64,000 nt of DNA from Paenibacillus piri (GCF_004354045.1 NZ_SMRT01000023.1:1-64000), one strand, 5' to 3'; counted from the stretch's first letter, positions 33,701-43,913 are shown. The notes: generated by a model not told the origin, from the sequence alone. Translations and numbers: made by a program.

Positions 33701-35023
33701 TCATTTTTTCAACGCTTTTTGCGCTTCCGTAAAGAAATCGTCCACTGCCTGGGCAACCGACTTTTGTTTAAAAGCGATCGCTTCATTGGCCGTACTGATC
33801 AGCTTGTTGACCGCGTTGCTTCCGGTCGGATAGGCCACTGTCGACGTTGCGTTCTTGCTCACCTGAATTTGGAAATCATTCACTTTCTTCATGGTCGGAT
33901 CGATGAACGGCTCCAGCTCCTTCATAATTTTGGTCGAGCCGACAGGGCCGTACAGCTCGCCGAACAGTTTGGCCGCATCCAGATCGTTGACAAACAAATT
34001 GATAATTTGCGCCGTTTCCTTCGCCACCTTCGACTTGACGTAAATCGAGGAGTACACGCCGGCCAGCAGATCGAATTCGATGCCGCCCTTCGTTGTAGGA
34101 ATACGGACGATGCCGAGCTCGTCCTTCATTACATCCTGGAACAGCTTCATCCGGTTGGAGGAGCTCATGGTCGACGCGACCTTGCCCGCCGCCAGAATGC
34201 CTTCCACTTCGTTTTTGCCCGCATATTCGGCCGTGACATCGGCCGGCGGGATTCCGCCCTTCTGGCGCAGGTTGTCCCAGATCGTCAGCCAATCGATCAT
34301 ATCTTTTTTGTCAAATCCGAGACTGCCGTCCTCCTTATACAAATCTTTGCTCCGCTGCTTCAAAAAAGATTGCAATAAATTGCTGACGCCGCCCAAATCC
34401 TCGCTGCCCCAAATGTCTTTTCCAAGCGCGTCGTGCAAAGCGATCATCGCTTTGGAATAATCTTCCCAGGTCCAGTTGAAATCGGGCTCGCTCACACCGG
34501 CTTTCTTGAACATAGCCTTGTTATAGTAGCTGGCCTTGATCGAATTTCCTTGCGAGACCGAATACAGCTTGTTGTTTACTTTGCCGCTGTCCACGATCGT
34601 AGGGTTGAAATCTTTAATATTAATGACGCCTTGATCGACAAACGGCTGAAGATCGAGCAGTTGGTTGCGCTTGGCAAAATCGTTAATGTTATCAAGGGTG
34701 AATACCATTAAATCCGGAGCGTTCCCGCCTGCCACCTGGGTGTTTAATTTGGTCCAATATTCGCCCGAAGACGCAAATTCGCGGATAATTTTAACATTCG
34801 GCAATTTTTTCTGAATCTCATCGAACGTATTGTTATATACCTTGGTTCGGTTCGCGTCCCCGTACCAGCTGACTCTCACTTCTTTAACAGCCGTCGATGT
34901 TTCGTTCGTTCCCTTGGCATCCTTCACCGTATCCGTATCCTTGGCCGACGGGCCGCTCCCCGAGCACCCTGCGGCGGCAAAGGCCAGCGAAGCCGATAGC
35001 GCCATGACCCAAACTTTTTTCAT
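33701..35023 (-). CDS. Sugar-binding lipoprotein A of importer 4 (tandem paralogue)
   Basis: A 440-residue SBP family 1 lipoprotein with lipobox AAGC at about residues 17-20. The mature core begins VRVSWYGDANRTKVYNNTFD and contains QVAGGNAPDLMVFTLDNIND, a typical ligand-hinge region. It has the same length as the adjacent upstream paralogue (35045-36367), with 22 differences in about 100 aligned residues from VRVSWYGDAN. GGAGG precedes the ATG. The pair arose by tandem duplication and may recognise related ligands. Confidence 0.9.
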   Translation of the reverse strand: MKKVWVMALSASLAFAAAGCSGSGPSAKDTDTVKDAKGTNETSTAVKEVRVSWYGDANRTKVYNNTFDEIQKKLPNVKIIREFASSGEYWTKLNTQVAGGNAPDLMVFTLDNINDFAKRNQLLDLQPFVDQGVINIKDFNPTIVDSGKVNNKLYSVSQGNSIKASYYNKAMFKKAGVSEPDFNWTWEDYSKAMIALHDALGKDIWGSEDLGGVSNLLQSFLKQRSKDLYKEDGSLGFDKKDMIDWLTIWDNLRQKGGIPPADVTAEYAGKNEVEGILAAGKVASTMSSSNRMKLFQDVMKDELGIVRIPTTKGGIEFDLLAGVYSSIYVKSKVAKETAQIINLFVNDLDAAKLFGELYGPVGSTKIMKELEPFIDPTMKKVNDFQIQVSKNATSTVAYPTGSNAVNKLISTANEAIAFKQKSVAQAVDDFFTEAQKALKK

Positions 35024-35044
35024 TTATGACCTAACCTCCGACAA

Positions 35045-36367
35045 TTATTTTTTTAAAATTTTTTGCGCCTCGGCAAAAAAATCATCAACCGCTTGAGCTA
35101 CCGTTTTCTGCTTGAAAGCGACCGCGTCGTTCTCCGTGCCGAGCAGCTTATTGACGGCGTTGCTTCCGGCCGGATATGAAACCGTGGGCAGCACGTTTTT
35201 GCTGACGGTTACCTGGTATTCATTAATTTTTTTCATCATCGGGTCGAGGGTCGGATCCAACTCCTTCATCACCTTGCTTGAGCCGACCGGGCCATACAAA
35301 AGACCGAACGCTTTGGCCGCTTCCGCATCGTTGGCAAATGCGTCAATGATTCGCGCCGTCTCTTTGGCGACCTTCGATTTGGTGTAAACCCCCATGTAGA
35401 CCCCCGCCAGCAGATCGAACGGCGTCCCGCCCTTAACGCTCGGCACACGCACCATCCCCAACTCGTCCTTCATTACGGTTTGAAACAGCTTCAACCGGTT
35501 GGAGGCGCTCATGGATACGGCGACTTTGCCTGAGGCCAATATGCTTTCCACCTCATTCTTGCCCTTGTATTCCGCGGAAACGTCGGCCGGGGCAATCCCG
35601 CCCTGCTGTCTCATATTATCCCAAAGCGTAAACCATTCGATCATATCCGATTTTTCGAAGCCCAGGCTGCCGTCTTCTTTATACAGATCCTTGTTTTTTT
35701 GTTTCAAAAAGGTTTGGAATATATTGTTGGTGCCTGCCAAATCCTCGCTTCCCCACACATCTTTGCCCAATGTTTTATGGATGGCGATCATCGCCGCGGA
35801 GAAATCATCCCATGTCCAGTTCAAATCCGGCTCGTTGAGGCCGGCTTTTTTAAACATTTCCTTATTGTAATAAGTTCCCAGTATCGAATTTCCTTGCGAA
35901 ACCGTATACAGCTTGCCGTCCACTTTACCGCTGTTCACAATCGCCGGATTGAAGTCGCCCAGATGAATGATTCCTTGATCGACGAACGGCTGCAGGTCGG
36001 CCAGCTGTCCGCGTTTGGCGAAATCGTACAAATTGTCCAGCGTGAACACCATCATATCGGGCGCGTTCCCTCCGGCCACCTGGGTGTTCAGCTTGGTCCA
36101 GTAATCACCTGCCGCCGCAAACTCCCTGACGAGCTTAATATCCGGCATTTTTTTCTGAATGATATCGAATGTATCGTTATACACTTTATTGCGGTTGGCG
36201 TCGCCATACCAGCTTACGCGAACCTCAACGGCCTTTGCGCTTTCTTTGGCGGTGCCGACGGCCGGCGCGGGCGATTCAACCGGCGGATGGGAAGTTGACG
36301 GAACTGACGTGCACCCTGTCGAAATCACGGCCAAGCCTGCTATGAACGAGATCATCCGTTTTTTCAT
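35045..36367 (-). CDS. Sugar-binding lipoprotein B of importer 4 (tandem paralogue)
   Basis: A 440-residue SBP family 1 lipoprotein with lipobox STGC after MKKRMISFIAGLAVI. The ATG at 36367 follows AGGAGG; an upstream in-frame ATG at 36403 lacks a ribosome site. Strong similarity to the next gene covers the whole mature protein, including the ends DDFFAEAQKILKK and DDFFTEAQKALKK. Differences such as SYYNKAMFKKAGVSEPDF versus TYYNKEMFKKAGLNEPDL may tune the ligand. It is expressed ahead of lipoprotein A in the same operon. Confidence 0.9.
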   Translation of the reverse strand: MKKRMISFIAGLAVISTGCTSVPSTSHPPVESPAPAVGTAKESAKAVEVRVSWYGDANRNKVYNDTFDIIQKKMPDIKLVREFAAAGDYWTKLNTQVAGGNAPDMMVFTLDNLYDFAKRGQLADLQPFVDQGIIHLGDFNPAIVNSGKVDGKLYTVSQGNSILGTYYNKEMFKKAGLNEPDLNWTWDDFSAAMIAIHKTLGKDVWGSEDLAGTNNIFQTFLKQKNKDLYKEDGSLGFEKSDMIEWFTLWDNMRQQGGIAPADVSAEYKGKNEVESILASGKVAVSMSASNRLKLFQTVMKDELGMVRVPSVKGGTPFDLLAGVYMGVYTKSKVAKETARIIDAFANDAEAAKAFGLLYGPVGSSKVMKELDPTLDPMMKKINEYQVTVSKNVLPTVSYPAGSNAVNKLLGTENDAVAFKQKTVAQAVDDFFAEAQKILKK

Positions 36368-36476
36368 GTGCTCCTCCTTTGACTCCAAATTATTCGATTG
36401 CACTCCAGAAGTCCGGTGAATAATGCCCGCTGCGCAGGCGGATCATAGTTCCGATCGCTGTTCTTTCATCGAGCTT

Positions 36477-37571
36477 TTAGTCAAGCCTGCTGACCCGGTA
36501 GTCCGCTTTTCCCAGCCATTCCGGTCTGATCCTTACTCCCCAACCGGGCCCATCGGGAATAGACACCTTGCCGTCCTTCACCTCCAGATCGGCGTCTTCA
36601 AACAAATCGACTGCCCATGGATCGTGTTCGATCGTATATTCCATGAAAGGACCTGCATTTCGAAGCGCTCCGAGCATATGCAAGGTGAATACGAGCGTCA
36701 TCGTCTTGTTCGCATTGTGAGGCGTGCAGAGCATGCTTGCCTCCTCCGCCATCCCGGCTACGCGCATCGCCCGGCAAATTCCCCCGACATAGGAGATGTT
36801 AGGCTGGACAATATCGACCGCGCGCATATGGATCATCCGCTTCCAGTGGGCTATGCAAGTATCCTGCTCGCCTCCCGACACCGGTATGTCCAAAGCGGCG
36901 GCCACCTCCGCCGTCCATTCCAACTCGGGAAACGGACACGGCTCCTCGAAATGGCTGAAATGATGCTGCTCCAGCAGACGGCCTACCTCGATGGCCCGCT
37001 TGGGCGTAAATGCGCTGTTCCCGTCGGCGAACAGCGTCGTAAGCTCGCCGACGGCGCGGCGTACGGTTGGAATAAGCTCCTCGGTGCGCCCCGGCCACTG
37101 ATCCTCATCGTTGCCGAACACTTTTCCGACGCGAATTTTAAATGCCCGAAAGCCGTGCTTGTCCTGAAGGCGCCTCATTCTTTCCGCTTCATCCTGCGGC
37201 GTAATATCTCTGCGCATGCTGGAGCCGTAAGCATCGATGGAAGTTCTGTATTGGCCGAGCAGCTGGCAGACGCTTTTTCCCTCCGCCTTGCCCCTCAAAT
37301 CCCACAGCGCGGTATCCAGTCCTCCGATGGCGCGCGTCGTAAAAGCGCCGGGAAACTTGTATTCCTTCAGAAAGCAGCGTTCGACCAGACCGTGGATGTC
37401 GAGAGCGTCGCTTCCGAGCGCAATGGGAGCTATTTGCTGGTGCAGCGCCAAAGCGGAAATATTGGCATTCCAGGCGGATATTTGCCCGTATCCCTCATGT
37501 CCGTCATCGGTGCGAACCCTCACGAAGCTGACGTCTCTTGTGGCAAACGTTTCAATACTTTTAATTTTCAT
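36477..37571 (-). CDS. Mandelate racemase/muconate lactonizing enzyme-family protein, cluster 4
   Basis: A 364-residue enolase-superfamily enzyme. The ATG at 37571 follows AGGAGG; a TTG 12 codons earlier has none. Candidate active-site residues: the K-x-R motif FRAFKIRVGK (about 157), Asp in LFADGNSAF (about 190), Glu in HFEEPCP (about 217), Glu in SGGEQDTC (about 243), Asp in DIVQPNISYVGG (about 263), and His in CTPHNANKT (about 297). The final His fits the mandelate racemase subgroup, which often dehydrates sugar acids. It opens the cluster-4 operon, divergent from the kinase gene. Confidence 0.88.
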   Translation of the reverse strand: MKIKSIETFATRDVSFVRVRTDDGHEGYGQISAWNANISALALHQQIAPIALGSDALDIHGLVERCFLKEYKFPGAFTTRAIGGLDTALWDLRGKAEGKSVCQLLGQYRTSIDAYGSSMRRDITPQDEAERMRRLQDKHGFRAFKIRVGKVFGNDEDQWPGRTEELIPTVRRAVGELTTLFADGNSAFTPKRAIEVGRLLEQHHFSHFEEPCPFPELEWTAEVAAALDIPVSGGEQDTCIAHWKRMIHMRAVDIVQPNISYVGGICRAMRVAGMAEEASMLCTPHNANKTMTLVFTLHMLGALRNAGPFMEYTIEHDPWAVDLFEDADLEVKDGKVSIPDGPGWGVRIRPEWLGKADYRVSRLD

Positions 37572-37766
37572 CGCCTTCTGCCTCCTTTCATTTTTCTTAC
37601 TATACAACGCGCCAACACGCTTGAAACTATTCTGATGTATCCTTTACTAGCACAAATTCGGATAACTTTAGATTCCGCTGTTGCAGGTATGTCCATCGCT
37701 TCCTACAATGAACTTAAGAGGACGGTTCAGTAATCAACTTGCCGAAAGAAAGAAGGATGGATTCCT

Positions 37767-39572
37767 ATGAAAATCGGACAAATACGATTAAAGCCCTTGC
37801 TATTTCTGCTGCTCATCCTGCTGTGCAGTTTTTTCCTACTGAGCGTCTCCGTGCTGAATTATCAGATCGTCTCGAAAATCATTGCCCGCGAGCTCGGGGG
37901 CGCCCAATTGGAGCTGCTGTATAATTACCAGTCCCGGATGATGGGCCTGATCGAGAACATTGAGAGCACCGCGTTGAATATTTCCACTCACGACAAGCTG
38001 AGAGACGCTTTGGAAAAAGATTACACCAACACCTATCAATATTTCACCATGCGCAAGGATTTGGAGGACTGGCTCAATGGCATTATGTTCAGCAACTCGA
38101 AAATTAGCAGCATTTATATATACAGCGACAAATTCAAGCCCCGTCCCAAGGTGGGCAACCATCTGCTGCCGCTTGACAGCATTCAATGGAGCTCGGAATT
38201 GTCCCGCCTGAACTCCGTAAATTCCATATGGATTCAATCCCGTCCTGAAACTGGTAAAAATGCCCAAAACCCGAAACGCATTCTGACCTATGTAACGCAA
38301 ATTTACAGCCTGAGCGGTGCACCGATCGGCTATGTAGAGGTCAATCTGGATGCCGAACTGCTGCAAAATGTGATTCGATCCGATACGAACCAAAACCTGC
38401 CCAATCAAGCGTTTCTGCTGCTCGATACCGAAGGAAGGCTAATGTCGGACTTGAATCCGGGACAATCCGCTTATAAGCTGAACGATGCGGAGCGAACCCG
38501 TATCGTCGACTTGTCCCATCAATTGGATCAGGGCATCTACTCGATTACATTGGACAATAAGCCTTCGCTGTACATCAACTATCCGAATAAATATTCCAAT
38601 TGGGGGCTCATCGAGATCACCCCTTTTGACAGCATGTTTCAAATTTTATCCGAGTTCCGGCATTATGCGATACTGATTGGAGCATCCGGACTCATTATTA
38701 TCTTTTTGGTGGCATCCTTCCTGTCAGGACGTCTCATAGCTCCGATCCGGGATATTTTGGCCGGCTTCAAGAGCATTGAGGCGGAGATTTATTCTTCCGT
38801 TTTGAAGCAGCATGTCATTTTTGAATTTAACCAGCTGCATGTCAGCTTCGGCCGAATGGCCGACAGGCTCAAGCATAATATCGATAATCTGCACAAACAG
38901 CATGCGCTGATCCGGGAGGCCGAGCTGCGCGCCCTGCAAAACCAGATCAACCCGCATTTTTTGTACAACACGCTCGATATTATCAATTGCATGGCGGCGG
39001 AGAAAGGAATTACGGAAATCAGCCTTGTCGCCAATCGTCTCGCCAACCTGTTCCGCATCGGTTTAAATAAAGGCAATTCCTTCGTCACGCTCAGGGAGGA
39101 GCTGGAGCATTGCCTTGCTTATGTGGACATTCAGCAAATCCGGTTTCCCGACAAATTTAGCTATACGGAGACGGTGGAAGACGAATTAAAGCAATGCCTT
39201 GTCCCCAAAGTCATATTGCAGCCGTTTATTGAAAACGCAATCAAACACGGCTTTACGGGCCTGCCTGCCAGGCCAGACGCCCGCATCCGCATTTATACGA
39301 AACGGCAAGGCGTTTCCGCTTATCAGATTATCGTCGAAGATAACGGAAGAGGACTCCCGTCCTCCGATGAGACTGCAAACCCGAGACCAAACCCGTTGTC
39401 CAGCGGATACGGAGTCAAGAATGTAAACGAACGAATCCGGCTCTATTTCGGCCGGGAGTTCGGCATTGAAATGCGCAGCGGTCCTGTCCGTGGGACGCAA
39501 GTGAGGATTACTTTGCCTGTAATTCAAGCAAATGACGAGAGGGGCACTATGTATGAAAGCATTATTAGTTGA
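37767..39572 (+). CDS. YesM-family sensor histidine kinase, cluster 4
   Basis: A 601-residue membrane kinase. Helix one is LLFLLLILLCSFFLLSVSVL (about residues 10-30), an extracellular sensor covers about 31-290, and helix two is YAILIGASGLIIIFLVASFL (about 291-312). A HAMP-like region and the kinase box INPHFLYNTLDIINCMAAEK (about residue 394) follow, then LQPFIENAIKHGF and the ATP-lid DNGRGL. AAGGATGG precedes the ATG. Its 3' end overlaps the regulator gene by 20 bases. It probably senses the sugar handled by the divergent importer-4 operon. Confidence 0.92.
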   Translation: MKIGQIRLKPLLFLLLILLCSFFLLSVSVLNYQIVSKIIARELGGAQLELLYNYQSRMMGLIENIESTALNISTHDKLRDALEKDYTNTYQYFTMRKDLEDWLNGIMFSNSKISSIYIYSDKFKPRPKVGNHLLPLDSIQWSSELSRLNSVNSIWIQSRPETGKNAQNPKRILTYVTQIYSLSGAPIGYVEVNLDAELLQNVIRSDTNQNLPNQAFLLLDTEGRLMSDLNPGQSAYKLNDAERTRIVDLSHQLDQGIYSITLDNKPSLYINYPNKYSNWGLIEITPFDSMFQILSEFRHYAILIGASGLIIIFLVASFLSGRLIAPIRDILAGFKSIEAEIYSSVLKQHVIFEFNQLHVSFGRMADRLKHNIDNLHKQHALIREAELRALQNQINPHFLYNTLDIINCMAAEKGITEISLVANRLANLFRIGLNKGNSFVTLREELEHCLAYVDIQQIRFPDKFSYTETVEDELKQCLVPKVILQPFIENAIKHGFTGLPARPDARIRIYTKRQGVSAYQIIVEDNGRGLPSSDETANPRPNPLSSGYGVKNVNERIRLYFGREFGIEMRSGPVRGTQVRITLPVIQANDERGTMYESIIS

Positions 39573-41208
39573 CGACGAAAGATTCAGCATCAATGCTCTG
39601 AAGAAAATGATTCCCTGGACCGAGATGGGCGTCGATTCGCTGATTACGGCCGAAGACGGCATTGACGGCTGGCGCCAATACAAGCTGCACGATCCGGATC
39701 TTATTTTGACGGACATCAGTATGCCGAACTTGAACGGACTCGAGCTGGTCAAAAGAATTCGAACCGTCGACTCCCAAGTGCCTGTCATCATCTTAAGCGG
39801 TTACGACGATTTTGACTACGCCAAGGAAGCCGTGCATCTGAAAGTATCTCATTATTTTTTAAAGCCGATCGTTCATACCGAAATCATCCCCATCATCCGG
39901 CAATTGCTGGATGAAGCAGGGACGGTTCGGACGCAGCAGCAGTATTTTCTGGACATGCAAAAGCAGCTGAAGGAAGCGCTTCCGGTTTTAAGGGAGCAGC
40001 TGCTGTTTGATATCGTCAACGGAAAAGTAAAGGAAGGCGAAGAGCTGCGGAGGAAGCTGGATTTCTTCGCCATGGACGCCAAAATCACGCAGGGCGGCTT
40101 GATCATGAGCCTGGAGCTTTACCGTCTGAACAATGAGAAAACGTTCTCCGAAAATGATTGGTATTTATATAAGTATGCGGTATCCAACATCGCTCAGGAA
40201 GTGATCGATCAATTCGGAGGCGGCGGCTATATAGTCAGATATGAAGACGACCGGCTGCCCTTGATCATTTTCGGAAACAATGCGGAGGAGGTTCGTGCAA
40301 GGGCCGGGACGATCGCTTCGAAAATTATAGAACATACGGCGAAGTGGCTGGAAATCCCTTCCAACATAGGGATCGGGCGCTATATCGGCGGATTTAACCG
40401 GTATGTGCAATCCCATAAAGACTCCAAGAACGCGCTGCAGAACAGCGCGATGAACGGGTTCGAGAACATCTCGCATTTCGAGGAATATGATATGCTCCGG
40501 ACGGGATTCGAATCGTTCAGCGCTGAGGAAACCGATATGATTGTACATGCGATTTTAAAAAGCGATAAAACGGAGCTGCTTGCTTTCTGGAGCTCGATCG
40601 AGAAGCGTCTCGCCAATTCACCGGAGCATCTGCTCGCTTATATTACGATGGTTTGTTCGGGGTTTTTGATCGGCGTGATCATGAAAATCGTAGAGGAAAC
40701 CGAGCGGGCCACCGAGCTTCAGGCGGCGATTCAATTGCAGGATCTGTACAGTATACCGTCTACGGAAACGCTCGTTTCCCGCATGAAAGAAAAGCTGCTG
40801 CTGCTGTGCGAATGCCTGCAATCCGGTCATTGCGAGCATAAATATGTCGAGATGATTAAACAATATATCGAGACTCATTATCAAACCGAATTGTCCGTTC
40901 ACGATATTGCCAGACATCTTCACCTGTCGCGCACCTACATCAGCAAGCTGTTCAAAAGAGAAACGGGCGACAGCATAACCGGATACATCATTAAGTCCCG
41001 CATCCGTATGGCCAAAAAAATGATGGAGCAGGAACCGGATTTATTGATTTATGAAATCAGCTCCAAGGTCGGCTACGCCGATCAAAATTATTTTTGCCGC
41101 GTATTTAAAAGCGTCGCGGGTCTGACACCGTCCGAATATATGGTCAAAGCAAAGCGGAAGCAGCGGGTACCTGTTGCCGCGTTAACCGGGGAAAAGGGCT
41201 CCGTCTAG
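39553..41208 (+). CDS. YesN-family AraC-type response regulator, cluster 4
   Basis: A 551-residue regulator. Receiver domain with VDDER, phospho-Asp in LILTDISMPNLNG (about 55) and Lys in YFLKPIVHTE (about 104); a linker of about 300 residues; a C-terminal AraC double helix-turn-helix from about 440 (LSRTYISKLFKRETGDS and DQNYFCRVFKSVAGLTPSEY). The start at ATG 39553 follows GAGAGGGG and overlaps the kinase gene by 20 bases, implying coupled translation. The likely target is the divergent promoter upstream of 37571. Confidence 0.92.
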   Translation: MKALLVDDERFSINALKKMIPWTEMGVDSLITAEDGIDGWRQYKLHDPDLILTDISMPNLNGLELVKRIRTVDSQVPVIILSGYDDFDYAKEAVHLKVSHYFLKPIVHTEIIPIIRQLLDEAGTVRTQQQYFLDMQKQLKEALPVLREQLLFDIVNGKVKEGEELRRKLDFFAMDAKITQGGLIMSLELYRLNNEKTFSENDWYLYKYAVSNIAQEVIDQFGGGGYIVRYEDDRLPLIIFGNNAEEVRARAGTIASKIIEHTAKWLEIPSNIGIGRYIGGFNRYVQSHKDSKNALQNSAMNGFENISHFEEYDMLRTGFESFSAEETDMIVHAILKSDKTELLAFWSSIEKRLANSPEHLLAYITMVCSGFLIGVIMKIVEETERATELQAAIQLQDLYSIPSTETLVSRMKEKLLLLCECLQSGHCEHKYVEMIKQYIETHYQTELSVHDIARHLHLSRTYISKLFKRETGDSITGYIIKSRIRMAKKMMEQEPDLLIYEISSKVGYADQNYFCRVFKSVAGLTPSEYMVKAKRKQRVPVAALTGEKGSV

Positions 41209-41574
41209 CGGATAAAACAGTCTGAAGGCCCCAAGCTCGCTTAGGGCCTTCTCCGTATACATTTTGGGGCGGATGCTACAACAATCTATGTGAGAGATTG
41301 ATGCAATATCGCGGTATAGAAATGGCGCTAAATAAATTGGTAAAAATTGTAAATAATAAATACTATCAACGATTCAGCAAACGCACGGCCTGTCACAGAC
41401 GGATTTCTTGATACATGAAAATCCGTCTGCGAACTCTGGCCTGCCCGTTGACGTTTACTTTCTGTTGAAAATCCTGTACATGATGACTGCCGTCTCCGCT
41501 CTCGTTGCATTTCCAAGCGGATAGAGCCCTATTCCGTCACCTTCAAATCACAGCCGGTCCTCTGCGCCTTATAT
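41209..41574. other. Intergenic region downstream of the cluster-4 regulator
   Basis: No gene is supported in these 366 bases between the regulator and the convergent LysR gene. GAAGGCCC and GGGCCTTC (about 41224-41250) form a hairpin near the regulator's 3' end but lack a T-run. A second perfect hairpin, CAGACGGATTT (41396-41406) with AAATCCGTCTG (41419-41429), has a 12-base loop and no T-run on either strand, so its role is unclear. Confidence 0.45.
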
Positions 41575-42462
41575 TTAACAATGCATTCCATCCAGCGCAT
41601 TCAGAAATGCGACAGCCGCAGGCGGAAGTGGATCGCCCGCACGAACGCATCGGGAAATCGGATTTGCTACCGGCGGGACGTTGGTTTCAAGTCTAGCCAA
41701 CAAGCCGGCATCCACATAAGTCTGCACCTCCATTCTGGACGCAATAGTAATGCCGAGTCCTTCAACCGCGGCACGAATCGTTTCCTGCGGACCGTCCAGT
41801 TGCACGGCCGGCTGCGGCGGCGTGACGCCTGCCGTTCGGTACAATGAAAATAACGCCTCCCGCGTAAAGCTTCCCGGCTCGCGCAAAATGAACGGTTCCT
41901 TGGCAAGCTCGCCAAGTGAATGAACGCCAGCCGCCAAGCGGTGATCCGGAGGAGCGACGAACCACAGCTCATCCTCATAGCACGGCAAGGAGATGATAGA
42001 GGGCGGAAGACTGTGCTGCCCTCCGATCCACGCAATATCCGCTTCATAATGAAGCAGCTTGGTCAATACGGCTTGCGCATTGCCGGACGCTACCGCCACT
42101 TTCACCTCCGGTGAGGAATGACGAAAGGAGCCTATCCACGCAGGCAGCATGAAATTGGCCGGCAAATAGGTCGCCGCCAATTTCAAATCCCCTCTTTCGC
42201 CGCGCCGGTACGCTTCACACTGGGCGTCGATATCGGCTTCAAGCAAGAATAGCCGGTCGGCTTGGGCAAAGAGCCAGCTGCCGGCCTCGGTCATAACAAT
42301 GCCGCGTCCATGGGGACGCGTTAATGCGAAGCCGAGCTCCTTCTCCAGCTTGCGAAGCTGGATCGTAACCGCAGGCTGGCTAATATTCAGCCGTTCCGCC
42401 GCTCCCGATACAGTTCCCGTTACAGCAATCTCGCGAAATAACCGAAGAGCATGTAAATTCAA
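41575..42462 (-). CDS. LysR-family transcriptional regulator, TTG start
   Basis: A 295-residue LysR regulator. The N-terminal winged helix-turn-helix is typical (MNLHALRLFREIAVTGTVSG, then AAERLNISQPAVTIQLRKLE). The C-terminal effector domain runs from about residue 90. The start is TTG 42462 behind GAGGTGAGG. It diverges from the PLP-enzyme gene at 42586 across an AT-rich gap of 123 bases, the standard layout for a LysR protein that controls its neighbour. The effector is unknown. Confidence 0.9.
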   Translation of the reverse strand: MNLHALRLFREIAVTGTVSGAAERLNISQPAVTIQLRKLEKELGFALTRPHGRGIVMTEAGSWLFAQADRLFLLEADIDAQCEAYRRGERGDLKLAATYLPANFMLPAWIGSFRHSSPEVKVAVASGNAQAVLTKLLHYEADIAWIGGQHSLPPSIISLPCYEDELWFVAPPDHRLAAGVHSLGELAKEPFILREPGSFTREALFSLYRTAGVTPPQPAVQLDGPQETIRAAVEGLGITIASRMEVQTYVDAGLLARLETNVPPVANPISRCVRAGDPLPPAAVAFLNALDGMHC

Positions 42463-42585
42463 CGGATCCTCACCTCACAATTATATAATTATAATTTATG
42501 ATTAGTTAAATAACATATATTATATTTATTCGTTCAATTCCTTTATTGTAGAGTAGAACACATGATACGTAAAGGAGTTGTTCAC

Positions 42586-43863
42586 ATGGCGAACGAGGCA
42601 AATGGGGTTCAAATTTACTGTACCGATTGCGGAACGGTCATGCAGGGATGGAAGGAAACGATATGCCGTTGCGGCGGCACATGGGATGTTCGCCGACCGA
42701 TCGCGTCAATGGACGGCGAGCGATTGCGCCGGCTGTTTGACGAACGTCTCGGGCAGCGCAGCGGTGTTTATGCAAGCGGAGTATGGCGATATCGCGAGCT
42801 CATCGCGCCGGAATTGCCGGAAGAGGCTCTCGTTTATCGAGGCGAAGGCAACACGGGTCTTTACGATTCGACTGCCGCCGCCCAATATGCGGGGGTAAGA
42901 CGGATATGGCTGAAGGCGCAGAGCGAAAATCCGAGCGGCTCGTTCAAAGATAACGGCATGGTCGCCGCCGTTTCCCACGGGCGATCGCTTGGCAACAAAT
43001 GGTTTGCCTGTTCTTCGACGGGGAATACATCCGCATCGCTGGCGATGTATGCGGCCTGGTGCGGTTTGCAATCGCTCGTGCTCGCCCCGGCCAAAGGCAT
43101 TTCCCCTGCGAAGATCAGCCAGACGTCGGCTTACGGAGCACGAATACTGGCTTTCGACGGTACGTACGACGATGGCATTCGTTTTCTCCGGCAAAGCGCC
43201 GAAAAGCTTGGCCTCTATGTATGCAATTCGTTGAATCCTTATCGAATCGAAGGCCAGAAAAGCATCGTGTATGAGCTGGCACAGCAGCTGGACTGGTCGC
43301 TGCCCGATTGGATCGCCATCCCTGGCGGAGCGCTTAGTCATGTTTCGGCGCTGGGCAAAGGATTGGAGGAATTGTTTGCTCTTGGGCTAATAGGCAGGCT
43401 GCCGCGGATTGCGCTTATTCAGGCGGAAGGAGCAAGCCCGTTTCATCGCATGGTGCAAAGCGGAGCCGCTTCGCTCACGCCCGAACCGAAGCCGAATACG
43501 CGCGCCAGCGCGTTAAATATCGGAAATCCGCCGAGCTGGCGCAAAGCGCTGAAAGCTCTGCAGATGACGAACGGAGTGACGGCAGCGGTCAGCGACGAAC
43601 AAATTATGGCGGCCAAACGCATCATCGACAGGTCCGGCATCGGCTGCGAACCGGCTTCAGCCGCAACTTTGGCGGGTGTCTTGAAGTTGCGGACGGAAGG
43701 AATCATCGATGGCGATGAGACAGCAGCCTGCATCCTAACGGGGAATTTGCTGAAAGATATCGATGCGCTTCACGAGCTGTACGAAAATGCCGGTGACGCG
43801 TCGGGGGGAACCCTGAACGTAGAGCGGGTGGCGGAGTTATGTTCAGTTCAAGCGTCTCCGTGA
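42586..43863 (+). CDS. Threonine-synthase-like PLP-dependent enzyme with zinc-finger N-terminus
   Basis: A 425-residue fold-type II PLP enzyme. The PLP lysine is in SENPSGSFKDNGM near residue 120, and the phosphate-binding turn is SSTGNTSASLAMYAAW (about 150). The N-terminus has a Cys cluster, CTDCGTVMQGWKETICRCGG, as in some threonine synthases. The ATG at 42586 follows AAAGGAG. It could be a threonine synthase or a related beta-eliminating or cysteate-synthase-like enzyme; the motif does not decide. Its isolation from thr genes and pairing with a LysR regulator argue for a specialised role. Confidence 0.82.
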   Translation: MANEANGVQIYCTDCGTVMQGWKETICRCGGTWDVRRPIASMDGERLRRLFDERLGQRSGVYASGVWRYRELIAPELPEEALVYRGEGNTGLYDSTAAAQYAGVRRIWLKAQSENPSGSFKDNGMVAAVSHGRSLGNKWFACSSTGNTSASLAMYAAWCGLQSLVLAPAKGISPAKISQTSAYGARILAFDGTYDDGIRFLRQSAEKLGLYVCNSLNPYRIEGQKSIVYELAQQLDWSLPDWIAIPGGALSHVSALGKGLEELFALGLIGRLPRIALIQAEGASPFHRMVQSGAASLTPEPKPNTRASALNIGNPPSWRKALKALQMTNGVTAAVSDEQIMAAKRIIDRSGIGCEPASAATLAGVLKLRTEGIIDGDETAACILTGNLLKDIDALHELYENAGDASGGTLNVERVAELCSVQASP

Positions 43864-43913
43864 AGCATCGGTTAAGTTAAGGGAAAGCCCGACTAATCAT
43901 TGTCTGGTAATTC

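Noticed and set aside
41396..41429. CAGACGGATTT/AAATCCGTCTG hairpin as a terminator
   Set aside because: A perfect stem but no T-run on either strand; its position fits neither gene end well.
42463..42585. T-N11-A LysR operator in the LysR/PLP-enzyme gap
   Set aside because: The gap is very AT-rich and offers several weak matches, none clearly symmetrical or better than chance.
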